Assembly (NCBI GenBank): GCA_008711295.1
Contig: VUYV01000101.1
Coordinates: 2,922,862 to 2,986,861 of the forward strand
Origin: Anarhynchus alexandrinus
Lineage: Eukaryota; Chordata; Aves; Charadriiformes; Charadriidae
Length of the DNA stretch: 64,000 bases
Direction: 5' to 3'
This document shows positions 42,401 to 48,199 of this stretch, in pieces. Position 1 is the stretch's first letter. Each line of letters begins with the position of its first letter. Below the pieces are notes generated by a model. It ran no database searches. It was not told the origin of the DNA and saw nothing but the letters and a program-made list of their open reading frames with translations. Made by a program: the position numbers and the translations under genes.

Positions 42401-44912
42401 CAGAAAAACTACTAGGGCTGGCTGGACAAAGAGCAAACCAAACAGCTCCCATCTGAACAAACAGTGCAGACCAAAACAAACAGGTGACACAGATGACAAT
42501 TCTGCCAAACTCTACAATTTGACAATCGCTGACAAGTACACAAACTAAACACAAGTTTCACACTACTGCTCCAAACTCCTTTTCTAAGCTGCCACTATCA
42601 TGTAGTAATATAGAGGATTGACCCTGTCTGAAGAATAAATCTAACTTTTCTGAAACCTGGCATTAAAAATATGTTCTCTTCACGAAATCCCAATTTGCTT
42701 TCCTAAGTATTAAAGTATCCCAGCACAACATAGCATTGGTACTGGCTTGGGTGGCTTCAATCAGCAACATTATTGTTGGGCATAATACCACATAAACACA
42801 AAACACAATTATGCAAATCTAACATTTAGAAATGTGGTCCTATGCAAATATTTAGTACACACACGCTTTAATGAATCATCTGTCTTCTAACAAAAAATAT
42901 ATGCAATACACTACAGAACAGACCTACCTGACCTCCAGGCTCTACGAAGGAACGCAAATGCAAATGAAAGTGCTGCTCGGGATCCGACTCGTGCAAGTCC
43001 TTCTACACCTTTGCCTACGGGTCTTGGGCTAAATAAAATTATATATACATTGTCTCGATACAATTTATATAATAATAATATATATTTATATTACTATTTG
43101 TATGACTTGAATATTCAACAATTTTATAATTTAGCTATACGCATGCATCTATAATTACACAATTTTTATTTGTAAAGAACTGTAATTGCCTCTTGAGAAT
43201 GAAGGTGATCAACATCAAAATGTCAACAACCAAAATTCAACTTCATCTGCTTCAAAGAACAACCAACTCAACCTCCAACATCAAAAAGCTTCATAGAGAA
43301 AAAATAAACTAGACCGGCATAACTTACTGCCATAAGGAAGTCACCTATAGTTACCCAGAGTGAAATTATGATGGTGTATTCAAAATACACAGATGTAAGA
43401 TACTTCATGTACCCATTATTTACTAGGAAATTTATACTTCTAGTTAATTTGGACTGCATAAAGTATGCTTACAGGCTATTTTTTTAACAAATCTTCAATT
43501 ACTGATAATTATTTCCATTAATTTTGTCATTTCTTATCTTTCCATTCAAGTGTCAATGTTACGAATCTCCCTTTACAACTTCTGTATTGGTGTGCATAAG
43601 GAAGAGAGACAGCTTGAACTCTTATTAATATCCACTGGACTCGCATACACTTGTGTTAACTTTTCTTTTTATGCAAACAGTCACATTAATTTAAAGTAAG
43701 CTTTCCTTTGTACTTAATGACAGGAGATTCCCTACTGCTTTCTCTCAGAAAGACACCAACAATTCTGTTCTCTTTTTAATCTTACATCAAAATAAAATTA
43801 ACTGCTTACAACTTTTTCAAAAGAGAAAAGACTTAAACTGGCATTTTTAGCAATCTGATAACTTCAATATACCACTGTTCTTTTTAATCAGAACTGAAAA
43901 AAAATAAAATCAGAGAACAGACTATTCAGAGAAAGGTATCATTGTCAGAACTCCAATCCCATAATAACTAGTCATCATATCTACTTACTGTCTCATTTCA
44001 CTTTTGAAGCTAGAGACAATCTAACATAAAAATTTCCCTGGCTGAATTGCTTGTTCTGTCAGACAGCAACCTTGCTCAGCTACTGAATAGCTTCTTTAAT
44101 GCCTCATCTGATAGTTTATTGACCTAAAAATAGAAAAATCTATCCAGACATGGAAAGTAATCAGACAATTTCTTATTCAGTTCTCTGGAAACAGTTTCAT
44201 AAAAAAATGTACCATTACAGCATTTCTCATCCAATGAAGGAAAACTGTTGAACTTTTATGTATTTGGTTTTTTTTTTAAATTTGTTATGTGCCTTAACTG
44301 AGCAAATATTGACAAAAAATATATTAATGTTATTAGAACTATGTAACTGCCATCAACATCATTTCTGAAATAGGCTTCTCCATACTTTCTAGCCGAGCAG
44401 AACAACAGGAATATCTCAATAAAAGTATACTCATAGCTCAAAGAATATCTGCAGCAATGTGTTACAATAAAAGCCCACGAGTATGAACACAGACACTGTA
44501 AGCAAGCATCAGCCAAGGAGGAAAACTGCATGGCAGGTAACACCATGTAAAATCATCTTAAGAAATAAGATGAGCTTCTTTACTGCTGATGTTTCACGGA
44601 AAGGAAGAAATCACATTAAGTTCTCACACACAGGTTGATAACCTTTCTATGACTTTCCTAATGCATTAACTTGTTCATGCATGTGTCATTACCTTTTCTT
44701 ATCCACAGTAGGCAGAGGAATACTACTGCTTTTCCACTTAACTTTGACATTCTCCTGAAGAACTGTTCTGTTCAATGCAATGAAATATCGTTCCAGGATA
44801 ACTAGCCTCTGCTTTAGCCTCATAGCTGAAAGAGCTGTTGTAGCAGTTTGTGTGGCCAGAGTTTGCTGTTCCTTCACTAGTACTTGAAGGCACTCCTTCA
44901 ATTCATTCACAT
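382..44912 (-). CDS. HERC2: HERC2, giant HECT-type E3 ubiquitin ligase (internal 53 exons; both ends outside)
   Basis: HERC2 is a very large ubiquitin ligase (about 4,800 residues in mammals) acting in the nucleus, at DNA damage and at centrosomes. Here 53 exons on the minus strand, transcribed from high to low coordinates, give about 2874 codons without a stop. Each boundary has AG and GT splice dinucleotides and all phases agree. Domain order is the family's: N-terminal helical region, RLD1, cytochrome-b5-like, MIB/HERC2, UBA-like, CPH, second MIB-like, ZZ, DOC, start of RLD2. The first coding exons (about the first 105 residues by comparison with mammalian HERC2) and everything after the first strand of RLD2, including HECT, are not in the window. 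The reading frame looks intact and functional. Exon numbers E1-E53 used below count only exons seen here. Confidence 0.96.
971..1146 (-). CDS. HERC2: HERC2 exon E52 (end of DOC domain)
   Basis: A 176-nt exon with [20 protein letters not shown] and [18 protein letters not shown], then an acidic tail ([12 protein letters not shown]). The acceptor at 1147 (ttag) rather than a cag nine bases further in keeps YHR, which is conserved in HERC2. Confidence 0.94.
1734..1825 (-). CDS. HERC2: HERC2 exon E51 (DOC domain)
   Basis: A 92-nt exon with [20 protein letters not shown] and PLLSDCTE. Phase 1 in, phase 0 out. Confidence 0.94.
1986..2091 (-). CDS. HERC2: HERC2 exon E50 (DOC domain)
   Basis: A 106-nt exon with [20 protein letters not shown] and [14 protein letters not shown], core strands of the DOC domain. 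Confidence 0.95.
2585..3448 (+). repeat. CR1 LINE fragment, 3' end
   Basis: A truncated CR1 non-LTR retroposon, antisense to HERC2, between E49 and E50. It begins in the reverse transcriptase near FAVDTKLGG, where the catalytic FADD box reads FAVD, and runs through the CR1 C-terminal region to a tail of two ATTCTGTG units. It contains frame breaks and is not active. About 300 bases before it (2280-2584) I recognise nothing. Confidence 0.85.
3858..4048 (-). CDS. HERC2: HERC2 exon E49 (linker to DOC domain)
   Basis: A 191-nt exon with [18 protein letters not shown], a linker, then [20 protein letters not shown] and WQSSGSQGK, the first strand of the DOC/APC10 jelly-roll. Confidence 0.95.
4049..5757 (-). 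other. HERC2 intron, 1.7 kb
   Basis: Between E48 and E49, AT-rich. I see no repeat family, RNA gene or credible ORF in it. Other unremarkable introns over 300 bases are at 494-970, 1147-1733, 7536-8792, 12000-13224, 14070-14751, 15652-16783, 16932-17434, 17620-18235, 18419-19021, 19215-19716, 19905-20729, 20922-21357, 21979-22480, 22618-23218, 23907-24791 and 25007-25617. Confidence 0.6.
5758..5897 (-). CDS. HERC2: HERC2 exon E48 (ZZ zinc finger)
   Basis: A 140-nt exon carrying a complete ZZ finger: C-D-G-C, then C-R-N-C, then C-E-T-C and two histidines in [11 protein letters not shown]. The residues form the usual cross-brace zinc pattern. In the family the ZZ finger has been linked to SUMO binding. 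Confidence 0.97.
6047..6155 (-). CDS. HERC2: HERC2 exon E47 (second MIB/HERC2-like segment, end)
   Basis: A 109-nt exon with [20 protein letters not shown] and [15 protein letters not shown], joined to E46 as GCT (Ala) and to E48 as ACG (Thr). Confidence 0.94.
6909..7034 (-). CDS. HERC2: HERC2 exon E46 (second MIB/HERC2-like segment, first part)
   Basis: A 126-nt exon with [19 protein letters not shown] and [18 protein letters not shown], which resembles the first MIB/HERC2 module. Donor AAAG|gtaatg. Confidence 0.94.
7147..7315 (-). CDS. HERC2: HERC2 exon E45 (CPH domain)
   Basis: A 169-nt exon. [20 protein letters not shown] and [20 protein letters not shown] form the CPH domain, found also in CUL7 and PARC. 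In the human protein this class of domain binds the p53 tetramerisation region. Confidence 0.96.
7381..7416. repeat. Microsatellite (TATA/TCTATC)
   Basis: TATATATATC, then TCTATCTATC and TATATATATAG in the 121-base intron between E45 and E44. The shortness of the intron makes it a possible effect on splicing, but nothing in the sequence shows that. Confidence 0.7.
7437..7535 (-). CDS. HERC2: HERC2 exon E44
   Basis: A 99-nt phase-0 exon with [20 protein letters not shown] and AVYVRENIQ, leading into the CPH domain. Confidence 0.94.
8793..9283 (-). repeat. CR1 LINE fragment (minus strand)
   Basis: A 5'-truncated CR1 of about 490 bp, reverse orientation: it starts with the complement of the tail (cagaatcatggaatt) and of the typical CR1 end (AAGGTCTCTTCCAACC). 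This is the only copy in the same sense as HERC2. Small open frames here are antisense to the element and not genes. Confidence 0.85.
9470..9612 (-). CDS. HERC2: HERC2 exon E43 (UBA-like end and acidic tail)
   Basis: A 143-nt exon. [13 protein letters not shown] is the third helix of the UBA-like fold. It is followed by a very acidic run with [20 protein letters not shown]. Confidence 0.94.
9776..10043 (-). CDS. HERC2: HERC2 exon E42 (UBA-like region begins)
   Basis: A 268-nt exon, the longest here. [18 protein letters not shown] opens it, then a Ser/Pro linker with a basic patch (KAKKRKQ), then [20 protein letters not shown], a UBA-type ubiquitin-binding helix pair (M-G-F turn). Confidence 0.95.
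10194..11606 (+). repeat. CR1 LINE fragment, 1.4 kb
   Basis: Starts in the reverse transcriptase (GGAAGGTCCCTGCTGACTGG) and runs to a degenerate tail of TCTAGTCTATTCTATTCT. The catalytic FADD box is FAYD (10740-10751), and several stops and shifts break the frame. The downstream CR1 region is longest in frame at 11072-11530. It is antisense to HERC2, between E41 and E42. Confidence 0.88.
11670..11812 (-). CDS. HERC2: HERC2 exon E41
   Basis: A 143-nt exon with [20 protein letters not shown] and [13 protein letters not shown]. The acceptor at 11813 (gtttgaag) is needed to stay in phase with E40. The same frame stays open for another 158 bases upstream, see the findings. Donor GAG|gtagag. Confidence 0.88.
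13225..13368 (-). CDS. HERC2: HERC2 exon E40
   Basis: A 144-nt exon with [20 protein letters not shown] and [19 protein letters not shown]. Donor GCAG|gtattc, phase 1. Confidence 0.94.
13934..14069 (-). CDS. HERC2: HERC2 exon E39
   Basis: A 136-nt exon with [35 protein letters not shown] and ending GLSG across the junction. Confidence 0.94.
14752..14982 (-). CDS. HERC2: HERC2 exon E38
   Basis: A 231-nt phase-0 exon with [40 protein letters not shown] and [12 protein letters not shown]. The glycine-rich beta stretch resembles a small SH3-like barrel. I do not assign it a named domain. Confidence 0.95.
15214..15410 (-). CDS. HERC2: HERC2 exon E37
   Basis: A 197-nt exon with a basic start ([19 protein letters not shown]), then [20 protein letters not shown] and [19 protein letters not shown]. 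Confidence 0.94.
15504..15651 (-). CDS. HERC2: HERC2 exon E36
   Basis: A 148-nt exon with [20 protein letters not shown] and [20 protein letters not shown]. It lies 93 nt from E37. Confidence 0.94.
16784..16931 (+). repeat. A-rich/GAA-rich purine tract
   Basis: About 150 bases nearly all A and G on the plus strand, starting with AAAAAC units, then AAGAAGAAAAAA-type units, in the intron between E35 and E36. On the HERC2 sense strand it is a pyrimidine tract. The Phe-rich open frames here are artefacts of it. Confidence 0.85.
17435..17619 (-). CDS. HERC2: HERC2 exon E35
   Basis: A 185-nt exon with [20 protein letters not shown] and [19 protein letters not shown]. The preceding intron end is pyrimidine-rich and reads through as a hydrophobic but non-coding extension. 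Confidence 0.94.
18236..18418 (-). CDS. HERC2: HERC2 exon E34
   Basis: A 183-nt exon with [20 protein letters not shown] and [19 protein letters not shown], helical. Confidence 0.94.
19022..19214 (-). CDS. HERC2: HERC2 exon E33 (MIB/HERC2 domain ends)
   Basis: A 193-nt exon. [39 protein letters not shown] and YDLKLAEP complete the domain, then an acidic Ser/Asp linker ([10 protein letters not shown]). Confidence 0.96.
19717..19904 (-). CDS. HERC2: HERC2 exon E32 (MIB/HERC2 domain begins)
   Basis: A 188-nt exon. [20 protein letters not shown] is a variable linker, followed by [20 protein letters not shown] and GVDWKWGDQ, the start of the MIB/HERC2 domain shared with mindbomb ligases. Confidence 0.96.
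20730..20921 (-). CDS. HERC2: HERC2 exon E31
   Basis: A 192-nt exon with [40 protein letters not shown] and [10 protein letters not shown]. Confidence 0.95.
21358..21509 (-). CDS. HERC2: HERC2 exon E30
   Basis: A 152-nt exon with [20 protein letters not shown] and [18 protein letters not shown]. Phase 2 in, phase 1 out. Confidence 0.94.
21591..21727 (-). CDS. HERC2: HERC2 exon E29
   Basis: A 137-nt exon with [20 protein letters not shown] and [17 protein letters not shown]. The intron before it is only 77 nt. Confidence 0.94.
21805..21978 (-). CDS. HERC2: HERC2 exon E28
   Basis: A 174-nt phase-0 exon with [20 protein letters not shown] and [16 protein letters not shown]. Confidence 0.95.
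22481..22617 (-). CDS. HERC2: HERC2 exon E27 (acidic linker)
   Basis: A 137-nt exon starting [20 protein letters not shown], then a proline-containing linker. It is low-complexity, probably disordered, and less conserved than its neighbours. Confidence 0.91.
23219..23414 (-). CDS. HERC2: HERC2 exon E26
   Basis: A 196-nt exon with [40 protein letters not shown] and a very basic end ([16 protein letters not shown]). Confidence 0.95.
23537..23664 (-). CDS. HERC2: HERC2 exon E25
   Basis: A 128-nt exon with [20 protein letters not shown] and [17 protein letters not shown]. Confidence 0.94.
23774..23906 (-). CDS. HERC2: HERC2 exon E24
   Basis: A 133-nt exon with [20 protein letters not shown] and [12 protein letters not shown]. 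Two gtagg repeats lie at its end. The first (G|gtaggt) is used, because it keeps the frame with E25. Confidence 0.92.
24792..25006 (-). CDS. HERC2: HERC2 exon E23
   Basis: A 215-nt exon with [20 protein letters not shown], an acidic/serine-rich linker ([12 protein letters not shown]) and [16 protein letters not shown]. Confidence 0.95.
25618..25768 (-). CDS. HERC2: HERC2 exon E22
   Basis: A 151-nt exon with [39 protein letters not shown] and EVECA. Confidence 0.93.
25883..25986 (-). CDS. HERC2: HERC2 exon E21 (cytochrome-b5-like domain, second part)
   Basis: A 104-nt exon with [20 protein letters not shown] and [13 protein letters not shown]. The acceptor is at 25987 (cattag). A competing cag inside the exon would drop four codons of conserved sequence. 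Confidence 0.92.
26093..26263 (-). CDS. HERC2: HERC2 exon E20 (cytochrome-b5-like domain, first part)
   Basis: A 171-nt exon with [20 protein letters not shown] then [13 protein letters not shown], the start of a cytochrome b5 fold. The usual heme-ligand motif HPGG that follows D-x-x-x-F in b5 proteins is absent; [11 protein letters not shown] is in its place. Known HERC2 proteins share this, so heme binding is doubtful. Confidence 0.94.
26264..27397 (-). other. HERC2 intron, 1.1 kb
   Basis: Between E19 and E20. It holds a plus-strand open frame of 163 codons (26588-27079), without a recognisable family, and I do not call it a gene. Further introns with nothing recognised: 28016-28371, 28557-29478, 29658-30984, 31413-32057, 32259-32813, 33008-33769, 34022-35094, 36176-36996, 37149-37803, 37993-38618, 38793-39402, 40006-40512, 41703-41990, 42148-42927 and 43029-44692. 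Confidence 0.6.
27398..27583 (-). CDS. HERC2: HERC2 exon E19
   Basis: A 186-nt exon with [38 protein letters not shown] and AWPGIM at its end, directly before the cytochrome-b5-like segment. Confidence 0.94.
27860..28015 (-). CDS. HERC2: HERC2 exon E18
   Basis: A 156-nt exon with [20 protein letters not shown] and [16 protein letters not shown], helical. Confidence 0.93.
28372..28556 (-). CDS. HERC2: HERC2 exon E17
   Basis: A 185-nt exon with [20 protein letters not shown] and [20 protein letters not shown], amphipathic helices of the inter-domain region. Phase 1 out (A|gtaagt). Confidence 0.93.
29479..29657 (-). CDS. HERC2: HERC2 exon E16
   Basis: A 179-nt exon. A Lys/Glu-rich, coiled-coil-like stretch ([20 protein letters not shown]) leads to [15 protein letters not shown] and LVQLIQQLL. 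It ends in phase 2. Confidence 0.93.
30985..31109 (-). CDS. HERC2: HERC2 exon E15
   Basis: A 125-nt exon with [20 protein letters not shown] and ending AAITAEIQ. The acceptor (ttag before TTTCAGG) is chosen over the internal cag because it keeps the frame with E14. Confidence 0.92.
31184..31412 (-). CDS. HERC2: HERC2 exon E14
   Basis: A 229-nt exon with [20 protein letters not shown] and [19 protein letters not shown], a helical region after RLD1. The donor is GCAG|gttggt, a slightly unusual +3 base. Confidence 0.92.
32058..32258 (-). CDS. HERC2: HERC2 exon E13
   Basis: A 201-nt phase-0 exon. [19 protein letters not shown] finishes the last RLD1 strand. Helical sequence follows, with [15 protein letters not shown]. 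Confidence 0.93.
32814..33007 (-). CDS. HERC2: HERC2 exon E12 (end of RLD1)
   Basis: A 194-nt exon with [20 protein letters not shown] and a degenerate last core ([14 protein letters not shown]), which closes the propeller. It ends [11 protein letters not shown]|gtaagt. Confidence 0.95.
33770..34021 (-). CDS. HERC2: HERC2 exon E11 (RLD1, two blades)
   Basis: A 252-nt exon with two RCC1 cores: [19 protein letters not shown] and [15 protein letters not shown], separated by [15 protein letters not shown]. Confidence 0.95.
35095..35280. repeat. AT-rich tract with TATA/CATA units
   Basis: About 180 bases of alternating A/T with many TATATA and GCATAT words in the intron between E10 and E11. Low complexity, no coding sign. 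Confidence 0.6.
35378..35423. repeat. Tandem 23-bp duplication with a palindrome
   Basis: Two near-identical 23-base copies side by side (one difference, GCGTT versus GTGTT). Each contains the perfect palindrome GTAAGCTTAC. Confidence 0.75.
35465..35578 (-). CDS. HERC2: HERC2 exon E10 (RLD1 blade)
   Basis: A 114-nt exon with [16 protein letters not shown] and [17 protein letters not shown], the strand part of an RCC1 repeat. Its W-G motif follows in E11. Donor AATG|gttagt. Confidence 0.93.
35635..35722. repeat. T/G-rich low-complexity tract
   Basis: TTTTTTTTTGGTTG, GGGTGTTTTGTTG and GGGGGGTGTTGG-like runs in the intron between E9 and E10. Nothing else recognised. Confidence 0.7.
36018..36175 (-). 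CDS. HERC2: HERC2 exon E9 (RLD1 blade)
   Basis: A 158-nt exon with [33 protein letters not shown] and [15 protein letters not shown], one complete RCC1 repeat core. Confidence 0.95.
36997..37148 (-). CDS. HERC2: HERC2 exon E8 (RLD1 blade)
   Basis: A 152-nt exon with [20 protein letters not shown] then [16 protein letters not shown], the RCC1 signature (W-G-x-G-D/N-x-G-x-L-G-H-G). It ends in phase 2 (GT|C) at gtatgt. Confidence 0.95.
37804..37992 (-). CDS. HERC2: HERC2 exon E7 (start of RLD1)
   Basis: A 189-nt phase-0 exon opening the first RCC1-like domain. [14 protein letters not shown] leads into a first blade with [20 protein letters not shown]. The donor is ACTCTG|gtgaga. Confidence 0.93.
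38619..38792 (-). CDS. HERC2: HERC2 exon E6
   Basis: A 174-nt phase-0 exon with [19 protein letters not shown] and [20 protein letters not shown]. It is the last exon before the RLD1 propeller. Confidence 0.93.
39403..39574 (-). CDS. HERC2: HERC2 exon E5
   Basis: A 172-nt exon starting [16 protein letters not shown]. It contains [20 protein letters not shown] and ends NTEEEIQ at donor CAG|gtactt. Phase 2 in, phase 0 out. Confidence 0.92.
39895..40005 (-). CDS. HERC2: HERC2 exon E4
   Basis: A 111-nt exon with [19 protein letters not shown] and a following leucine-rich helix. The acceptor at 40006 (ctcttag) is preferred over a nearby agag, because only it joins in frame to E3 (GG|A). Confidence 0.9.
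40513..41702 (+). repeat. CR1 LINE fragment, 1.2 kb
   Basis: A truncated CR1 in the intron between E3 and E4. It has the RT motifs [31 protein letters not shown] and FADDTKLGG with the catalytic FADD (40867-40878) preserved. The frame then breaks near 40974. It ends with ATTCTGTG repeats at about 41683-41702. This is the best preserved of the four copies. Confidence 0.9.
41991..42147 (-). CDS. HERC2: HERC2 exon E3
   Basis: A 157-nt exon with [19 protein letters not shown] and ending SVVTG across the junction. It is helical and leucine-rich, upstream of RLD1. The next intron (40006-41990) holds a CR1 element. Confidence 0.92.
42928..43028 (-). CDS. HERC2: HERC2 exon E2
   Basis: A 101-nt exon with [18 protein letters not shown], then a hydrophobic helix ([15 protein letters not shown]). 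It continues the N-terminal helical region. Donor TCAG|gtaggt. Confidence 0.92.
44693..44912 (-). CDS. HERC2: HERC2 exon E1 (N-terminal helical region)
   Basis: First HERC2 exon recognised, 220 nt. It encodes a charged, probably helical stretch with [13 protein letters not shown] near its start and VDKK at its end. It needs one upstream nucleotide (G+AT, Asp) from an exon not found in the window. The acceptor is a pyrimidine run ending ctcag, the donor AG|gtaatg. A Met-Asn-Glu run near its start is internal to the protein, not the initiator. Confidence 0.92.
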
Positions 44913-46734
44913 CTGAGAATCAGAGAAAAATATCATTTTATGGGTGTTTCTTTGTTATATACAGTATCAAGAAAAATCAAGACAGATTGAAAACTGTGAA
45001 CTGACCAGAAGTCTGAACCTCAAAATGCAGTGAAACTCCCTGTTTCCATATTTAATGCATACATTTCTAATCCACAATATTACATAATCACAATCATATG
45101 TAACAGGTGTTTACACAAAGGTTATTATCAAAACTGTTCTTGTGCGAACACATCTGAACCTTCATATTTCATGTCTGAAACTAAACTCTCATAGGAAATA
45201 TTTACGCTTTTCAAAAAAACAATTTAGAAAGCAAATTCTTATCATCATCAGACCTCTGACTTCTCTTAAGTGCAGGCAACAACCTTGCAAGTCCCTACAA
45301 GGATATGCTTTTATTTTGCACTGAGACGAATTATCTTAAGTTTCTCAGAAGTTATAAAACTACTCTCAGAAGCTCTAGGATCACTGCCAAAAGCTGCTAA
45401 GCTTCTGAAACAAATAATGTCAGAAATTTAAGATGCTTGCAAATACTATTAGCAAATAAAAGACCTGACTTATGTACCAACACTAGAGAATTAATTATTC
45501 ACTAACCAGAAAAAGCAGTCAACAGCCCAAAGTCCTGGTAATCTAATAACAGATGGTAACAAGTACAGCATCAGCAACAAAAAAAAAAAAAATTGGAAAT
45601 TGTGTATTTTTACATTCTCTTGTCATTTCTAGAAATAACATCAACGAAGTGCATTCTCAGAAGGGTTCTTTTCTGTCCCTTTATTAACAGTCTGATCACC
45701 AGGCCAGCCCACTCTGTGTTGCACTGAATTACTGTGCTCGTCCTTAAGCCAACCACATCTGTTGCCTGACTGCTACACAAAAGTACCTTTGTTTTAACTG
45801 ACGCCTGACTAAGGGGTATGAAAAAAAAACCATATGTCTGCATATATGTAGCAGTCTTTGCAAGAAGATGGACACAACCTTTAAAAAAAAAAAAACAAAA
45901 CACAAACCAAACACAAAACCAACACCTTTTTTTGGAATAGCTGCCTCCAAGCTATAGAAATTTAGACACACTTATGGTAGTCTTTAGAGTTGAAAATTGT
46001 ATCTAATGAACCATAACTTTTTTTGCAACTGTATAAAGTATTTGAAAGTTTTGCCCCCACTCTGCAACACATCTTTGCATACCCAGCAGAGAATTCAAGT
46101 GGCCTTCTCTGCCACCGGATCGCATTGCACAGTCACTTACAGTTTGTTGTCAGCCATCACCCCAGCCTGTTTTCAACATTGCTACTCACATTTCACCATT
46201 TCATGTGTTAGATTCCTTTCTCTGAGGCAATTTACATCTTTCCACCTGACTATGAGGAACAACTGATTTTTTCAACAAGTAATAGATTAAAAAGTGTTTC
46301 TTGCAGTCTAGACCTTAAAAAAAATAGACTAAAAGCAATAGCAGCTATTATACACATTCATACCTTGACTCAAACAAGAAATACGACAAAACCAACAAGA
46401 AGTATGACCAAAAAAAAGCCACACTGCCCTTAATATTAGCCCTACAAAATTCCCCAAAGCACTCTATATAACAGTGGAGTACCATCAAGTTATATACAAA
46501 CAGCTACTTGAGATCACAATGTAACATAACACATAAATAAAACAGACACCTGTCAAAGGCATGTTTGATTTGTTTGGTTTGGCTTTTGTAATGTCCCTTA
46601 ACATTATGGCTATATAGAAGTTTACTCAGAAGGTTTAATATAAAGTAAAAACATATCTGACTGTAGTTGCTAGCTAACAAGTACTCTGCACCAAAGTAAA
46701 ATCTACCAAATATAAACTACACGTTCTGAGACTG
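44913..46734 (-). other. Part of large HERC2 intron before the provirus
   Basis: AT-rich, with several A runs (for example near 45580 and 45886). No exon, RNA gene or repeat family recognised. Confidence 0.6.
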
Positions 46735-46739
46735 CTGCT
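46735..46739. repeat. Target-site duplication, left copy
   Basis: CTGCT directly before the left LTR, matched by CTGCT directly after the right LTR. A 5-bp duplication is in the normal range for retroviral integration and marks both LTRs as ends of one insertion. Confidence 0.75.
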
Positions 46740-47250
46740 TGTGACAAACTCAGTATTGTTTGTTCACCAAACCTAGAAACTCACATTGTTACACTGTTTC
46801 ATAAAAAGGCAGCTGCTTGGCTGGATGGGGCAAGATAGCCAACATTCTGCTAAGCAAGCAAGGCCAAGCCGCAAGGTCGGGTTATGCTAACATCATAAAT
46901 TGTCAAAAGACTTGGAGGAGGGGAAGGGGGGCTCAGGAAGACGAGGAGTACGTGAGATGAGGAAGACATGGAGCCTTCATCTCTGCGACCACCAAGAAGC
47001 AAAGGAAGGAAGAGGACGACCCCCCAGCAACAAACCGCGCAGACGCAGAGTACACCACTAAGAGAAACGCTTATACCGGAAGAAGGAGGGTATAAAAACC
47101 AAAGACTTTTGGAACCCAGGTGCGCGCCGTCGGCGGAGTGAGACTCCCGGGATGCCCAGCGCTGTTTTGCTTGCTGCTGCTTGCTAATAAATACTTCAAA
47201 TTTAATTGGCTTTGTCTCCTCGCATCAGTTTGTGGGACTAACTTATAACA
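46740..47250 (+). repeat. 5' LTR
   Basis: 511 bp, TG...CA ends (TGTGACAA...TTATAACA). U3 holds a TATA box (TATAAAAA) at 47091-47098. A polyadenylation signal AATAAA is at 47186-47191. Compared with the 3' LTR it lacks a block of about 258 bp (junction at 47122/47123) and has about 34 extra purine-rich bases around 46920-46967. Confidence 0.92.
47091..47098 (+). promoter_or_regulatory. TATA box of 5' LTR
   Basis: TATAAAAA, about 95 bases before the AATAAA signal, at the normal place for the U3 promoter. The same motif is at 55599-55606 in the other LTR. Confidence 0.7.
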
Positions 47251-47254
47251 AATC

Positions 47255-47273
47255 TGGTGAGAAGCCCCATCCG
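47255..47273 (+). promoter_or_regulatory. Candidate primer-binding site
   Basis: TGGTGAGAAGCCCCATCC begins four bases after the LTR end and has the required TGG start (pairing with a tRNA CCA end). I could not match it with confidence to a particular tRNA, so the primer is unassigned. Confidence 0.55.
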
Positions 47274-47617
47274 GGGAGGCGCCCCAGTGAAAATCAGCGG
47301 CCCTAGCTGGGTGCTATCGCATCACATCCTCTACCGACGAACCCTAAATTCGGCAACAAGCAAAAGAAAGCCAGCAAACCCTGTAATCTTTGTGCACGAA
47401 GCTCCGAACGAAGACGCAGGGACGCGTGAGTATAGGCCGGTTATCCGTTCGGTTGGGGTTGGGTATCCTGGAGTGTGACAGTGTGAGACGTCCACCGGAC
47501 TTAGTAGTCTATCGGACGAAGCGAGTGTGGACCCCTTAGTAGTGCGGTTCCCATCTCCCGCGAGGGACTGGGCCACGAATAGGGGGAGCGTGTGTGTGTA
47601 AGAAGGCACTCCGGAAG
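47274..47617 (+). other. Proviral leader
   Basis: About 345 bases between the primer site and gag. It contains a good splice-donor candidate (cgc|gtgagta, GT at 47426) that would serve a spliced env message. No ORF of note. Packaging signals cannot be judged by eye. Confidence 0.5.
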
Positions 47618-48199
47618 ATGGGACAGAGTAAAAGCAAGCCCTCTGATCCCATGGGTGGATTGGGACCTCATGTGAGACTTCCCCAAATACCACCAGACAG
47701 TCCATTAGGTTTAATGATTAAATATTGGGATGATTACCCCTCTAGGCAGGGTAAGGACAAAGTAAAATTAATTCATTATTGTATGGAAGTTTGGGGGGGA
47801 AAACAAATAAGAGGAGACCCCCTTTATTGGCCTGTATTCGGTTCCTTCGAGGACTGGGTTTGTCAAGCCTTGAATATTTATGTAAATTTGAAAGAACCTT
47901 TTAGTTTAGAGGAGAGTGCATATGCTCATTTGTGGATTGGTTCAGAGACGAGGGTAAATTTATATCCACTAAAAGAAAAGAAGGAAGAGAGTAAGAGGAG
48001 GAGGAGACCGAAGGATGAAGAGGGAACCCCTCTTTCACCTCCCCCCTATATTCCACCACCCCCACCTCCACAGCCCCTGGCACCCCCTCCACCGGTACCG
48101 CCAGGTCATGAGAATGATTCCGCTCCGAATTCCCCTGAAGAAAGTAGGATATTAACTCGTAGCCAAACAAGACGAAGGGAAGAACAGGCAGGTTTATAG
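47618..48199 (+). pseudogene. gag: gag, first part (matrix and proline-rich region), ends at a premature stop
   Basis: Reads from ATG at 47618 as MGQSKSK..., with Gly2 for myristoylation and membrane targeting of the matrix protein. The longer in-frame Met at 47594 is upstream of this and would bury Gly2, so I prefer 47618. After the globular matrix part is a basic run (KRRRRPK), then a proline stretch with PPPY, the late-domain motif that recruits NEDD4-family ligases for budding. The frame stops at an amber codon (48197-48199), although the capsid that follows continues in the same frame. In an intact gag there would be no stop here. Confidence 0.9.

Noticed and set aside
47594..47617. Earlier in-frame ATG as the gag start
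   Set aside because: It would put eight residues before MGQ and lose the N-terminal glycine needed for myristoylation.
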